In this document: piece after piece, positions 1 through 6,946 of the stretch | How positions within the stretch are numbered: the first letter of the stretch is position 1 | Layout: each line of letters opens with the position of its first letter | Source of the DNA: JBHENC01 sp051000345 | GTDB taxonomy: Bacteria; Acidobacteriota; Blastocatellia; Pyrinomonadales; Pyrinomonadaceae | DNA length: 11,114 nt | NCBI GenBank assembly: GCA_051000345.1 | Contig: JBPCOJ010000060.1 | Coordinates: 1-11,114 of the forward strand | Direction of reading: 5' to 3' | Program-made: the position numbers and the translations under genes | The notes under the pieces: model-generated | What the model was told of the DNA's origin: nothing | The model's database searches: none | Seen by the model: the letters and a program-made list of their open reading frames with translations, nothing else

Positions 1-1
1 C

Positions 2-2116
2 AGCGCGGATCGTCGCGCGCACGCGCAGGCGACGCGCCCCGTCTTGCTCAGCGAGGAAAATTCAACGCGCGCGATGGCGCTCGATTCCGTGACGCACGCG
101 TGCGAGCCTTTTTCGCTTCGCTCGCCCGTCGCATGGAGCGCGGATAATCGCACGCGCGTGATGCTGTTTGCGATGAACCTCAATTTGTTGCCCGGCGAAA
201 CGGCGTCAGACGTTCTCGTTCTCGCCGAAGACGCGCAGCATCGAACGTATCCGCTCGAAGTCGAATACGTCGGCGCTGTGCCGCAGCAAGCGTGGATTAG
301 TTCGATTGTCGTGCGCCTCGATGATGATCTGGGTGAAGTGGGCGATGTGCTGGTGCGCGTTAGCTATCACGGCTCGGCGAGCAATCGCGTGCGTTTGGGA
401 ATCGGGCATGTCGGCGGCGGTTTAGTTGATGATACGGATTCCGTGCCGACGCCGGGTTCTGCTTCCGCCGCCGTGCTCGCCGCGACGCCCGCGCTTGTGC
501 CGCTGAATCCGAGCGGCATCACGGCAGGGAATTTGACACCGGATGATGTGCGCAGCATTATCGCGCAAGCGGTTTCCCCCGCCGTCGCAGTGAATCGTCA
601 GGTAACCGTGGCGGTGACGGATCGGGAAGGCAATACGCTCGGCGTGTTTACTATGCTCAACGCGCGTTCGACAACGCAGTTGCGCGGCGGCGGCAGTCCG
701 GGCCAAGTGCCAAGCCCTATCACGGGATTAGTGCCGGTCGGATTAGACGGGACGCGCGTTCCTTCCTTGCTGGCGGCAATCTCGAAGGCGGCGACGGCGT
801 CGATTTTCAGCACGGCGGGCAACGCCTTCACGACGCGCACGGCGGGCTTTATTATTCAAGAACACTTTCCGCCGGGCGTCGATTTTCAAAGCAGCGGCCC
901 GCTTTTCGGTGTGCAGTTTTCTTCCTTGCGTTGCTCGGACATAAAGAAGCCGGGACTCCCCCTCGGCCTCTCGGCTGATCCGGGCGGCGTGCCGCTTTAC
1001 AAAAACGGCGTGGCTGTCGGCGGCGTCGGCATCGAGGGCGACGGAATTTACGGCGTCGATAAAGACCCGACGGATTTCGATCAGCCTTACGAGGAAGTCA
1101 TCGCCGTCGCCGCAGAGCGCGGGTACGAACCTCCATCGCTTATTCGCGGCGATAATATTCTCGTCAACGGCATTCGCCTGCCTTTCACTAATGTCACGGA
1201 CACGCCGAATGCGGCGACGATTGCCTTTGCGAGCCTGCCCGGACAAGTCGATAACTTTTTCCCGATTCGCGGCGCGCAGCCGTCGCAGTTCGTTCCGGCA
1301 ACGATAGGTAACCTGAGCGGCGAAGCCGATCTGCGCTTTTTCCCTGCTATTGCAAGCCCGTCTGCTTCAGCTAATGCGCTGACGGCTGACGATGTCACCA
1401 GAATTCTCGCGCAGGGCATACAGCAGGCATACACAACTCGTGCGGCTATTCGTCAACCGCTCGGAAGTTCGGCGCGCGCTACGGTTTCAGTCGTTGACAC
1501 GGAAGGCCGCGTGCTCGGCATCTTCCGCACGACGGATGCGCCCGTGTTCGGTTACGACGTGGCAGTGCAGAAGGCACGCACCGCCGCCTTTTATACTAAC
1601 GCCAATGCCTCCGGCTTGCTGCGCGGCGCGGGCTTCGGTTCCTATGTTGATCGCGCCGCCGCCGATGGCATCGCGCTCAATGGCTCAGTCGCGTTTTCAG
1701 ACCGCGCGGTGGGTTTTCTCTCGCGCCCGTTTTTCCCGGACGGCATCAACAACACGCCGCCCGGCCCCTTCAGCAGGCCAATCGGCGAGTGGAGCATTTT
1801 CAACGTCGGATTGCAGCTCGATTTGATTAAGAATAATTTCGAGGCGACGGTGGTCGGCGTTGACGTGCGCTGCAGCTCGATTCCGAATCTGGCAAACGGC
1901 CTCCAAATATTTCCGGGCAGCGTGCCGCTTTATAAGAATGGTGTGTTTGCCGGAGCAGTCGGCATCAGCGGCGACGGTGTGGATCAGGACGATTTGATTT
2001 CCGCCGCCGGAAGCAATGGCTTTGTCTCGCCCGCCGGTGTTCGCGCCGATCAAATTTTGGTGCGCGGCGTGCGGTTGCCCTTCGTGAAATTCCCGCGCAA
2101 CCCGAATCTTCCGTAA
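2..2116 (+). CDS. Exported/surface protein with two tandem HbpS/GlcG-like haem-binding modules (5' partial)
   Basis: The frame is open to the left edge, so the gene begins outside the window; the TTG at 44 is only an internal codon. Numbering from that TTG, residues 1-120 form an all-beta-looking domain (ENSTRAMALDSVT, LLPGETASDV, VEYVGAVP, DVLVRVSYHG) that I know from large acidobacterial surface proteins. A Ser/Ala/Pro-rich linker follows. Two modules then resemble the HbpS/GlcG haem-binding/degrading family (PF03928), at about 164-381 and 446-680. Each starts with LT(P/A)DDV, continues with VTVAVTDREGNTLGVF or VSVVDTEGRVLGIF, and ends with VPLYKNG, GxxGDG and a GxRLPF motif. The family binds or degrades haem or handles small redox metabolites; function here is inferred. 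A Cys-Ser pair recurs in both modules (C297 and the second-copy RCSS). Export is expected but the N-terminus is not visible. The gene ends with TAA at 2114-2116. Confidence 0.8.
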   Translation, partial: SADRRAHAQATRPVLLSEENSTRAMALDSVTHACEPFSLRSPVAWSADNRTRVMLFAMNLNLLPGETASDVLVLAEDAQHRTYPLEVEYVGAVPQQAWISSIVVRLDDDLGEVGDVLVRVSYHGSASNRVRLGIGHVGGGLVDDTDSVPTPGSASAAVLAATPALVPLNPSGITAGNLTPDDVRSIIAQAVSPAVAVNRQVTVAVTDREGNTLGVFTMLNARSTTQLRGGGSPGQVPSPITGLVPVGLDGTRVPSLLAAISKAATASIFSTAGNAFTTRTAGFIIQEHFPPGVDFQSSGPLFGVQFSSLRCSDIKKPGLPLGLSADPGGVPLYKNGVAVGGVGIEGDGIYGVDKDPTDFDQPYEEVIAVAAERGYEPPSLIRGDNILVNGIRLPFTNVTDTPNAATIAFASLPGQVDNFFPIRGAQPSQFVPATIGNLSGEADLRFFPAIASPSASANALTADDVTRILAQGIQQAYTTRAAIRQPLGSSARATVSVVDTEGRVLGIFRTTDAPVFGYDVAVQKARTAAFYTNANASGLLRGAGFGSYVDRAAADGIALNGSVAFSDRAVGFLSRPFFPDGINNTPPGPFSRPIGEWSIFNVGLQLDLIKNNFEATVVGVDVRCSSIPNLANGLQIFPGSVPLYKNGVFAGAVGISGDGVDQDDLISAAGSNGFVSPAGVRADQILVRGVRLPFVKFPRNPNLP
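533..1186 (+). repeat. HbpS/GlcG-like module, copy 1
   Basis: First of two homologous protein modules inside the surface-protein gene. It runs from LTPDDVRSI through VTVAVTDREGN, FTTRTAGF, PPGVD, GGVPLYKNG and GDNILVNGIRLPF. It is closer to the usual haem-binding-protein pattern than copy 2. Confidence 0.6.
1379..2083 (+). repeat. HbpS/GlcG-like module, copy 2
   Basis: Second homologous module. It runs from LTADDVTRI through VSVVDTEGR, FFPDGINNTPPGPF, SVPLYKNG and RADQILVRGVRLPF. It carries an extra stretch around NVGLQLDLIKNNFEATVVG that copy 1 lacks. The copies are clearly diverged, so this is an old duplication rather than a recent tandem repeat. Confidence 0.6.
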
Positions 2117-2149
2117 CGAATTTCGCTTGAAAAGTATGTGATAGTCCTT

Positions 2150-2192
2150 AGCATAGTGCTTGTCTGACGCCGTTGCCGATAAACACTATGCT
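2150..2192. other. Inverted repeat / possible hairpin after the surface-protein gene
   Basis: AGCATAGTG at 2150-2158 is perfectly complementary to CACTATGCT at 2184-2192, with a 25-base loop. It lies 34 bases after the upstream stop codon. No T-run follows, so it is at best a weak or factor-dependent terminator, or a protein-binding dyad. Confidence 0.35.
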
Positions 2193-2278
2193 CTACCATT
2201 TAACTATTATTCAACTGCTATACATAAATACGATCCGCGAGTGTAATCCAGTCCGTAGCTTGTTATTAAAGATTGCTT

Positions 2279-2283
2279 AGGAG
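2279..2283 (+). promoter_or_regulatory. Shine-Dalgarno AGGAG that decides the start of the TolB/DUF4214 gene
   Basis: AGGAG lies only 2 bases before the ATG at 2286 but 8 bases before the in-frame ATG at 2292. The second spacing is normal, so 2292 is the better start. Confidence 0.6.
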
Positions 2284-2291
2284 ACATGTCG

Positions 2292-3974
2292 ATGAAACAA
2301 TTACATACCGCACGCCGTTTGAGCGCAGTGGCGATGATTTTCCTGTTCTGCTCGTTCTGCATGATGAGCGCCGCCGCTTTGCCGTCGTCAACGGTACCCG
2401 CATCGACTCTTTTCATTCAATCGCAAACGCTTGCTGCAGGCAGCACGAGAATCGCTTTTGCGACAGACCGCGACGGCAGCTTTCAGATTTACACGATGAA
2501 TTCGGACGGCTCGAATCAAATCAATGTCTCGAACAGCGCGGCGGACGACATTAGCCCGGCATGGTCACCCGACGGATCGAAGCTTGCCTTTGTGAGTGAC
2601 CGCGACGGCAACAACGAGATTTATACGATGAACGCCGACGGCTCGAACCAACAGCGTTTGACCGACAATGCGGCGAACGATTTAAGCCCCGCATGGTCGC
2701 CCGACAACACGCGCATCGCCTTCGTCAGCGCGCGCAACGGTAACGACGAAATTTATGTGATGAAGGCAGACGGCACAGGCCAAATTGATTTGAGCAATAA
2801 CTTAGCCGACGATTTCGGCGTCGCGTGGTCGCCCGACGGCGCGCGCCTCGCCTTCGCCTCGAACCGCGACGGCGTTTATCAAATTTATTCGATGTATGCG
2901 GACGGAAGCGGGCAATTTAATCTTTCGCGCAGCGCGGGCGACGATGTCGCGCCGAATTGGACGCAGTCTAGCATTACCTTTCAAAGCAACCGCGACGGCA
3001 ACGACGAGATTTACACGATGAACGCGAATGGCTCCGGTCAATCGCGTTTGACCAATGATGCGGCGTTCGATTTGTCTCCGGCGCGCACGTCCGACAATTC
3101 GTCGATTGTTTTTGTCAGCACGCGCGGCGGCAGCCTCAAACTTTATGCGCTAAATGCAAGCAACGGGAATGTCAGCCAACTTACTTCCACCAACGCCGAC
3201 ACCACAGACTTTCAGCCCGCCGTGCAATCGCAAACGAGCACGCCGCAAACGAACCCAATTGATGACACGAACTTTTTCGTGCGCCAGCAATATCTGGACT
3301 TCCTCAACCGCGAGCCGGATGCGGGCGGCTTCGCTTACTGGACTGGACAAATCAACCAGTGCCGCGACGCCGCGTGCGTTAGCGCCAAGCGCACGGATGT
3401 CTCCGCCGCGTTCTTTATCGAACAGGAATTTCAGCAAACGGGCTATTACGTGTATCGCGTTTTCAAGGCGAGCAACGACGGGCGGCAGATAAGTTTTGCG
3501 CCGTATCTCAGCGCGCGTAATTCTGTCATCGGCGGCTCGAATCTGGCGAGCGCACAGGCCAACTATGCCGCGCAGCAAGTCAATCCGGCCTATGCGTCCT
3601 TGAGCAACGATGCCTATGTTGATCGCTTGTACACCAACGCCGGAGTCGCAACAGCCAATCGCACGGAACGCGCTGCACTTATCAGCGGCTTGAATTCCGG
3701 CTCGGAAACCCGCGCCACCGTGCTGCAAAAAATCGCTAACAATTCAACCTTTGTCGGCCAAGATTACAATCCGGCCTTTGTGCTGGCGGAATACTTCAGC
3801 TATCTCAGGCGCGATCCCGATGCGGCTGGCTATCAATTCTGGCTCGACGTTCTCAACAATAAAGTGCCGAACAATTACCGAAGCATGGTTTGCGCGTTTA
3901 TTAATTCGGCTGAATATCAATTACGCTTTGGCTCTGCGCAGACACGTACAGATGCCGACTGCGCCGCGCGGTAG
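2292..3974 (+). CDS. Secreted TolB-like six-repeat beta-propeller fused to a DUF4214 domain
   Basis: 560 residues from the ATG at 2292; an in-frame ATG two codons upstream (2286) is too close to the Shine-Dalgarno. The N-terminus is a signal peptide: KQLHTARR, then a hydrophobic stretch (AVAMIFLFCSFCMMSAAA) with likely cleavage near residues 28-31. Residues about 53-312 carry six PD40/WD40-like repeats of the TolB type, each of the form (I/L)AFxSxRDGxxEIYxMNADGSxQxxLT followed by SPAWSPD. Six repeats match the blade number of the TolB propeller. After a short Thr/Pro/Gln linker, residues about 327-548 match DUF4214 (PF13946): FVRQQYLDFLNREPDAGG, ISGLNSGSETRATVL, EYFSYLRRDPDAAGYQFW. DUF4214 is common in secreted acidobacterial proteins and has no known activity. 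An extracytoplasmic binding or scaffold role is inferred. The N-terminal four repeats are the most regular; blades 5-6 are degenerate. Confidence 0.85.
   Translation: MKQLHTARRLSAVAMIFLFCSFCMMSAAALPSSTVPASTLFIQSQTLAAGSTRIAFATDRDGSFQIYTMNSDGSNQINVSNSAADDISPAWSPDGSKLAFVSDRDGNNEIYTMNADGSNQQRLTDNAANDLSPAWSPDNTRIAFVSARNGNDEIYVMKADGTGQIDLSNNLADDFGVAWSPDGARLAFASNRDGVYQIYSMYADGSGQFNLSRSAGDDVAPNWTQSSITFQSNRDGNDEIYTMNANGSGQSRLTNDAAFDLSPARTSDNSSIVFVSTRGGSLKLYALNASNGNVSQLTSTNADTTDFQPAVQSQTSTPQTNPIDDTNFFVRQQYLDFLNREPDAGGFAYWTGQINQCRDAACVSAKRTDVSAAFFIEQEFQQTGYYVYRVFKASNDGRQISFAPYLSARNSVIGGSNLASAQANYAAQQVNPAYASLSNDAYVDRLYTNAGVATANRTERAALISGLNSGSETRATVLQKIANNSTFVGQDYNPAFVLAEYFSYLRRDPDAAGYQFWLDVLNNKVPNNYRSMVCAFINSAEYQLRFGSAQTRTDADCAAR
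2448..3212 (+). repeat. Six tandem PD40/TolB propeller repeats (coding)
   Basis: About 43-44-residue repeats, each containing a DRDG-like turn, an EIYTMNADGS-like strand and a SPAWSPD motif. Repeats 1-3 keep SPDG/SPDN; repeats 4-6 lose it (TQSS, TSDN, none). Confidence 0.8.
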
Positions 3975-3979
3975 TGACA

Positions 3980-4016
3980 GCGCCGCTGCGGGAGTTTGAA
4001 ATTCCGGCAGCGGCGC
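3980..4016. terminator. Strong GC hairpin just after the TolB/DUF4214 stop codon
   Basis: GCGCCGCTGC at 3980-3989 is perfectly complementary to GCAGCGGCGC at 4007-4016. After one G-G mismatch, GGA/TCC pairing continues inward. The stem begins five bases after the TAG. No T-tract follows, so it may attenuate, process or stabilise the transcript rather than end it fully. The DUF4331 start lies 22 bases downstream. Confidence 0.5.
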
Positions 4017-4037
4017 ACTTCGATTAGTGGAGAAATT

Positions 4038-5240
4038 ATGACTCTTAAAAATAAAAAGACGCCCGTTTTCATCGCCCTTCTTTTGACAGTGGCGATGGCC
4101 TTACTGTTGACTCCGCCAAAGCAGACAAGCGCCGCCGATCATGGTGACGCGCCTCTTGTCGATCAGGATCAGGGAGCGGACATCGCCGACTGTTATCTTT
4201 TCCTCGATCCGAACGACAATTCGAGGATTATCCTGATTGGTACTGTGCATGGGTTTATCGTGCCGGGCGAGGCGCGCAACTTCGGCGAATTCGATCACAA
4301 CGTTCGCTTCCGTTTCGACATTGAAAATACCGGCGATGCCAAGGAGGACGGCACGATTGACGTTACCTTCTCTACAAAGACCGCCGCCACGTCACCGCAG
4401 ACCGCCACCATTACGCTCCCGAACGGTCAAACATTTACCGCGCTGTCCACCCCTCCGACAATTGATCCTGTGCCGCCTAATCCGGTTATTACGACTAACG
4501 CCGCGACAGGTGTGACCTTCTTTGCGGGCTTGGTTGACGATCCGTTTTTCTTCGACATTCCCGGCTTCCTTCGCTTTACCGCTTCGGTCGATGCTGGCGC
4601 GCCTAATCCATCCGTGTTCAGTCGCGGGCGCGACACCTTCGCCGGTTACAATATTTTGGCTATGGCGTTCAGCATCCCCGCATCATTGATTAGAGGAAAC
4701 AGCAATGTCGTCGGCGTGGACTTCAAAACGCAGCGCCGCCTTCCGCAGCTTCGCACCAAAGACGGTGATGTGTCCGGCTTCGGACAGTATGTGACCATTG
4801 ACCGAACGGCGACGCCTGCCGTCAACGTCGCGCTCATACCCTTCTCGCGCAAGAACGAGTACAACGCGACGACAACGATTGAGGATGCGAACGGAAAATT
4901 TACTTCCACCATCAATAACCGTCTGAAACAGTTCGGCACAGACGACACTAGCATCGCTATTCTCGACACCGTTGCCATTACGCGCGGCGATTTTCTGCAT
5001 CTCGATTTGACGGTGCCGAACAGAGGGCCGGGGGGCGGTAACAATCCAGAAGCGGGTTTCCCGGACGGGCGTCGCCTGGGAGACGATGTGATTGATACGA
5101 TTCTGTTCTTAATGAATAACCGTAAGCCGCTCGGTGATAATGTGAACGGCAACGATGAGCCGTTGCGCAACAGTTTTCCGTTTATCGGTGTGCCGCATCA
5201 GCCGCTCGATAGCGGGGTCGATGACTCGACACGCAACTAG
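4038..5240 (+). CDS. Exported DUF4331 domain protein
   Basis: 400 residues. The frame is open further upstream (TTG at 3996), but the ATG at 4038 has GGAG at 4029-4032 with a 5-base gap and begins a proper signal peptide (LKNKKTPVFIALLLTVAMALLL, cleavage near SA-ADHG, residues 31-33), so I chose it. The mature part matches DUF4331 (PF14224) along its length: DHGDAPLVDQDQGADIADCYLF at the start, then FGEFDHNVRFRFDIENTGD, DDPFFFDIPGF, GRDTFAGYN and, near the C-terminus, FPDGRRLGDDVIDTIL (about residues 341-356). Function of the family is unknown; it is extracytoplasmic. There are 63 bases and a hairpin between it and the gene before, so co-transcription is possible but probably attenuated. A terminator-like hairpin follows. 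Confidence 0.88.
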   Translation: MTLKNKKTPVFIALLLTVAMALLLTPPKQTSAADHGDAPLVDQDQGADIADCYLFLDPNDNSRIILIGTVHGFIVPGEARNFGEFDHNVRFRFDIENTGDAKEDGTIDVTFSTKTAATSPQTATITLPNGQTFTALSTPPTIDPVPPNPVITTNAATGVTFFAGLVDDPFFFDIPGFLRFTASVDAGAPNPSVFSRGRDTFAGYNILAMAFSIPASLIRGNSNVVGVDFKTQRRLPQLRTKDGDVSGFGQYVTIDRTATPAVNVALIPFSRKNEYNATTTIEDANGKFTSTINNRLKQFGTDDTSIAILDTVAITRGDFLHLDLTVPNRGPGGGNNPEAGFPDGRRLGDDVIDTILFLMNNRKPLGDNVNGNDEPLRNSFPFIGVPHQPLDSGVDDSTRN

Positions 5241-5258
5241 AGCTCGAACAAAATACGT

Positions 5259-5310
5259 AGAGGATGGATAACCGATCATGCAAGTTTGAAAGGTTGTTCA
5301 TCCTCTCTTC
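5259..5310 (+). terminator. Terminator-like hairpin after the DUF4331 gene
   Basis: Positions 5259-5273 pair with 5292-5306 over 15 base pairs, including two G-U wobbles, around an 18-base loop. A pyrimidine-rich tail (CTTCATAT) follows instead of a clean T-run. The hairpin starts 19 bases after the stop codon, consistent with ending the upstream unit before the TPR gene. Confidence 0.55.
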
Positions 5311-5311
5311 A

Positions 5312-5317
5312 TATAAT
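5312..5317 (+). promoter_or_regulatory. Possible -10 element (TATAAT) for the TPR gene
   Basis: A perfect TATAAT lies 43 bases before the ATG at 5361, immediately after the terminator-like hairpin. The best -35 resemblance, TTGAAA at 5286-5291, is 20 bases away, which is longer than usual, so this is tentative. Confidence 0.25.
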
Positions 5318-5360
5318 TCCTTCAATAAACTCCTGTCCGAACGAGCGCTTTTCCGAATAA

Positions 5361-6185
5361 ATGTCCGCCGCCAAAAAACGTCTCGCCTATCTGCTGCTTC
5401 TTTGCATCAGTTTGCTGGCGCTCAATAATTGCGGCGACGTGTGGCTCTCGTCTAAAACTTCCCCGGACTCACAGCCGACTAATAACGTTCCTCCTGCTTC
5501 GCCGCCGCCTGCCGACGACGCTTCAAAGAGCAATGAAATTCGATTTCTCGAAAACCGTGTCAAAGGCGACCCTGATGATTTCGTCGCCTACAATAAACTC
5601 GCCGCAGATTATCTTCAGCGGCTGCGCGAAACAGGAAGTATAGACTATCTAAGTCTCGCAACTCGCGCCGCGCAAGCCTCACTGAAGGCGATTCCGGCGG
5701 AGCAGAATCCGGGCGGGCTGACCGCGCTCGCCCAAGCCGAATATGCCTCGCACAACTTCGCAGCCGCGCGCGATGATGCGCTCAAGTTAAAGGAATTAGC
5801 TCCCGGCAAAAGCTACCCTTACGAAATACTCTTTGATGCGCTGCTCGAATTAGGGAATTACGACGATGCGCAGGCAGCCTTCGCGCAGATGGAAAAATTA
5901 GGGCGCGGCAGCATCAGCACAGAGACGCGGCTCGCGCGCATGTCCGTGCTGCGCGGACATGTTGCTGACGCACAGAAGCATCTTACCCAAGCGCTCGCGC
6001 TCGCCGTCAATTCTTCGTTTCCGTCGCGGGAGACGGCGGCGTGGTGTCGCTGGCAGTTGGGCGAAACATCTTTTTCTATTGGCGACTACGAAAGCGCCGA
6101 GCGCTATTACCGCGATTCTCTGACAACCTTTCCAGACTACTATCGCGCGCTCGCTTCGATGGCGCGCGCGAATTGCCCGCAATGA
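5361..6185 (+). CDS. TPR protein, lipoprotein-like, N-terminal part (frameshifted gene)
   Basis: 274 codons up to a premature TGA at 6183-6185. The N-terminus has a Lys/Arg start, a hydrophobic core (LAYLLLLCISLLAL) and Cys24 followed by Gly-Asp. This looks like a lipoprotein signal, but the -1 and -2 positions are both Asn, so the lipobox is imperfect. A Pro/Ser-rich linker (30-55) leads to TPR-like helical repeats from about 57 onward, clearest at 227-261 (WQLGETSFSIGDYESAERYYRDSL). The protein breaks off inside a repeat at ALASMARA followed by NCPQ. The repeat continues in the next frame (RIARNDLQGGIEFYEQ, from about 6169). Adding one GC unit to the GCGCGCGCG run at 6162-6170 joins them into 449 residues. 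TPR proteins are scaffolds; the likely place here is the periplasm or outer membrane. No strong Shine-Dalgarno precedes the ATG. Confidence 0.72.
   Translation: MSAAKKRLAYLLLLCISLLALNNCGDVWLSSKTSPDSQPTNNVPPASPPPADDASKSNEIRFLENRVKGDPDDFVAYNKLAADYLQRLRETGSIDYLSLATRAAQASLKAIPAEQNPGGLTALAQAEYASHNFAAARDDALKLKELAPGKSYPYEILFDALLELGNYDDAQAAFAQMEKLGRGSISTETRLARMSVLRGHVADAQKHLTQALALAVNSSFPSRETAAWCRWQLGETSFSIGDYESAERYYRDSLTTFPDYYRALASMARANCPQ
6162..6170 (+). other. Frameshift site: GC dinucleotide run in the TPR gene
   Basis: GCGCGCGCG is where the reading frame changes. One more GC pair would give the continuous reading ASMARARIARNDLQGG. Dinucleotide runs gain or lose units by polymerase slippage and are also prone to assembly error. 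Confidence 0.6.
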
Positions 6186-6228
6186 CCTGCAAGGCGGAAT
6201 AGAATTTTACGAGCAGGCCATCAAGCGC

Positions 6229-6708
6229 TTGCCCGATCCGACATTCGTCGCGGCCTTGGGCGACGCATACAAACTCGCGGGACGTGAACGAGAAGCTTCT
6301 GCACAGTATGCGCTCGTCGAGAAGATAGGGCATTTGAACGCGGCAAGCGGCGCGCTTTACAATCGCCAGCTCGCGCTTTTTTACGCAGACCACGACATTA
6401 AGGCAGAAGAAGCTTACGAGAACGCAACAAAGGAATACGAAGCGCGGCGAGATGTTTACGGCGCGGATGCGTTGGCGTGGACGGCGCTCAAGGCGGGCAA
6501 GATAAGCGAAGCGCAGACGGCTATAAAAGATGCGCTGCGGCTCGGCACACAGGATGTAAAACTTTTGTATCACGCCGGAATGATCGAGCGCGCTGCCGGT
6601 GATAAAGCACGAGCGCGTGATTATCTAAGACGCGCGCTTTCCCTTAATCCGCAGTTCGATCCGCTTCAATCTACAATTGCCCGACAAGCTCTTACCGAAC
6701 TTTCTTGA
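6229..6708 (+). CDS. TPR protein, C-terminal part (frameshifted gene)
   Basis: The continuation of the preceding TPR gene in the +1 frame. TTG at 6229 is the first listed start, but the homologous reading begins about 60 bases earlier, near 6169, where it completes the repeat cut by the frameshift. The fragment has several TPR-like helical pairs: PDPTFVAALGDAYKLAGREREA, ALYNRQLALFYADHDIKAEEA, AWTALKAGKISEAQTAIKDAL and KLLYHAGMIERAAGDKARARDYLRRAL, the last being a typical TPR. No Shine-Dalgarno lies before 6229, so it is probably not translated independently. If the frameshift is a sequencing error, this and the previous entry are one normal gene. Transcription runs toward the TonB-like gene, whose 3' end faces it. 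Confidence 0.7.
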   Translation: MPDPTFVAALGDAYKLAGREREASAQYALVEKIGHLNAASGALYNRQLALFYADHDIKAEEAYENATKEYEARRDVYGADALAWTALKAGKISEAQTAIKDALRLGTQDVKLLYHAGMIERAAGDKARARDYLRRALSLNPQFDPLQSTIARQALTELS

Positions 6709-6946
6709 AGCAGTAAAGCAGGACAAACCGATAATGTTTATAGCAGCCTGCGATTGCGCATGTGTTCATAAAATGTAGGGGCAGCGGCTTGTCCCTGCCC
6801 GTTGGATTGAATGCCGTTCAAACTGCGGGCAATCCATTTGCGGTTGCCCCTACATTTTCTTTGGCGTCGATCACTTCCATGTGCAAGTCGCTATAAGCGA
6901 TGTTGCCAAGACGGATGAAACACCTTAAACGATTGTGTAAAACTGC
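6709..6946. other. Convergent intergenic region between the TPR and TonB-like genes
   Basis: 238 bases with no credible gene. It contains the miniature inverted-repeat element at 6770-6858 and a small perfect hairpin (TCGCT 6888-6892 / AGCGA 6896-6900). Both neighbouring genes end here, so transcripts from both sides run into it. Confidence 0.6.
6770..6858. mobile_element. Miniature inverted-repeat element (MITE/REP-like), 89 bp
   Basis: The ends are perfect 14-base inverted repeats: AAAATGTAGGGGCA (6770-6783) and TGCCCCTACATTTT (6845-6858). An inner 7-base pair (TGGATTG 6803-6809 / CAATCCA 6830-6836) and GCCCG/CGGGC matches allow further folding. It encodes nothing. Non-coding elements with GTAGGGGC ends and folded interiors recur in many environmental bacterial genomes and are thought to be moved by transposases acting in trans; that this is one is inference from structure. 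No clear target duplication is visible. Its right arm is followed by TTTTCTTT, so it may also serve as a bidirectional terminator for the converging genes. Confidence 0.55.

Larger units (their letters stand above)
2117..2291. other. Intergenic region, AT-rich, probable promoter of the TolB/DUF4214 gene
   Basis: About 170 bases without a credible gene. It contains an inverted repeat (2150-2158 with 2184-2192) and becomes strongly AT-rich from about 2195 to 2275, including TATACAT at 2219-2225 as a possible -10 element. No good -35 partner stands out, so a promoter is likely but not located. Confidence 0.35.

Noticed and set aside
44..46. TTG as the start of the surface-protein gene
   Set aside because: The same frame is open to the window edge and reads RPVLLSEENSTRAMAL, with residues before the TTG fitting the domain, so the gene is truncated by the window.
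743..1246. 167-codon minus-strand frame inside the surface-protein gene
   Set aside because: Arg/Ala-rich shadow frame opposite a well-supported coding region; no ribosome site or family resemblance.
3996..4037. Upstream TTG start for the DUF4331 protein
   Set aside because: It would add 14 residues before a good signal peptide and lies within the hairpin; the ATG at 4038 has a proper ribosome site.
6770..6858. CRISPR repeat or small RNA gene
   Set aside because: Only one copy is present, with no spacer array and no promoter seen; the terminal inverted repeats fit a miniature mobile element better.
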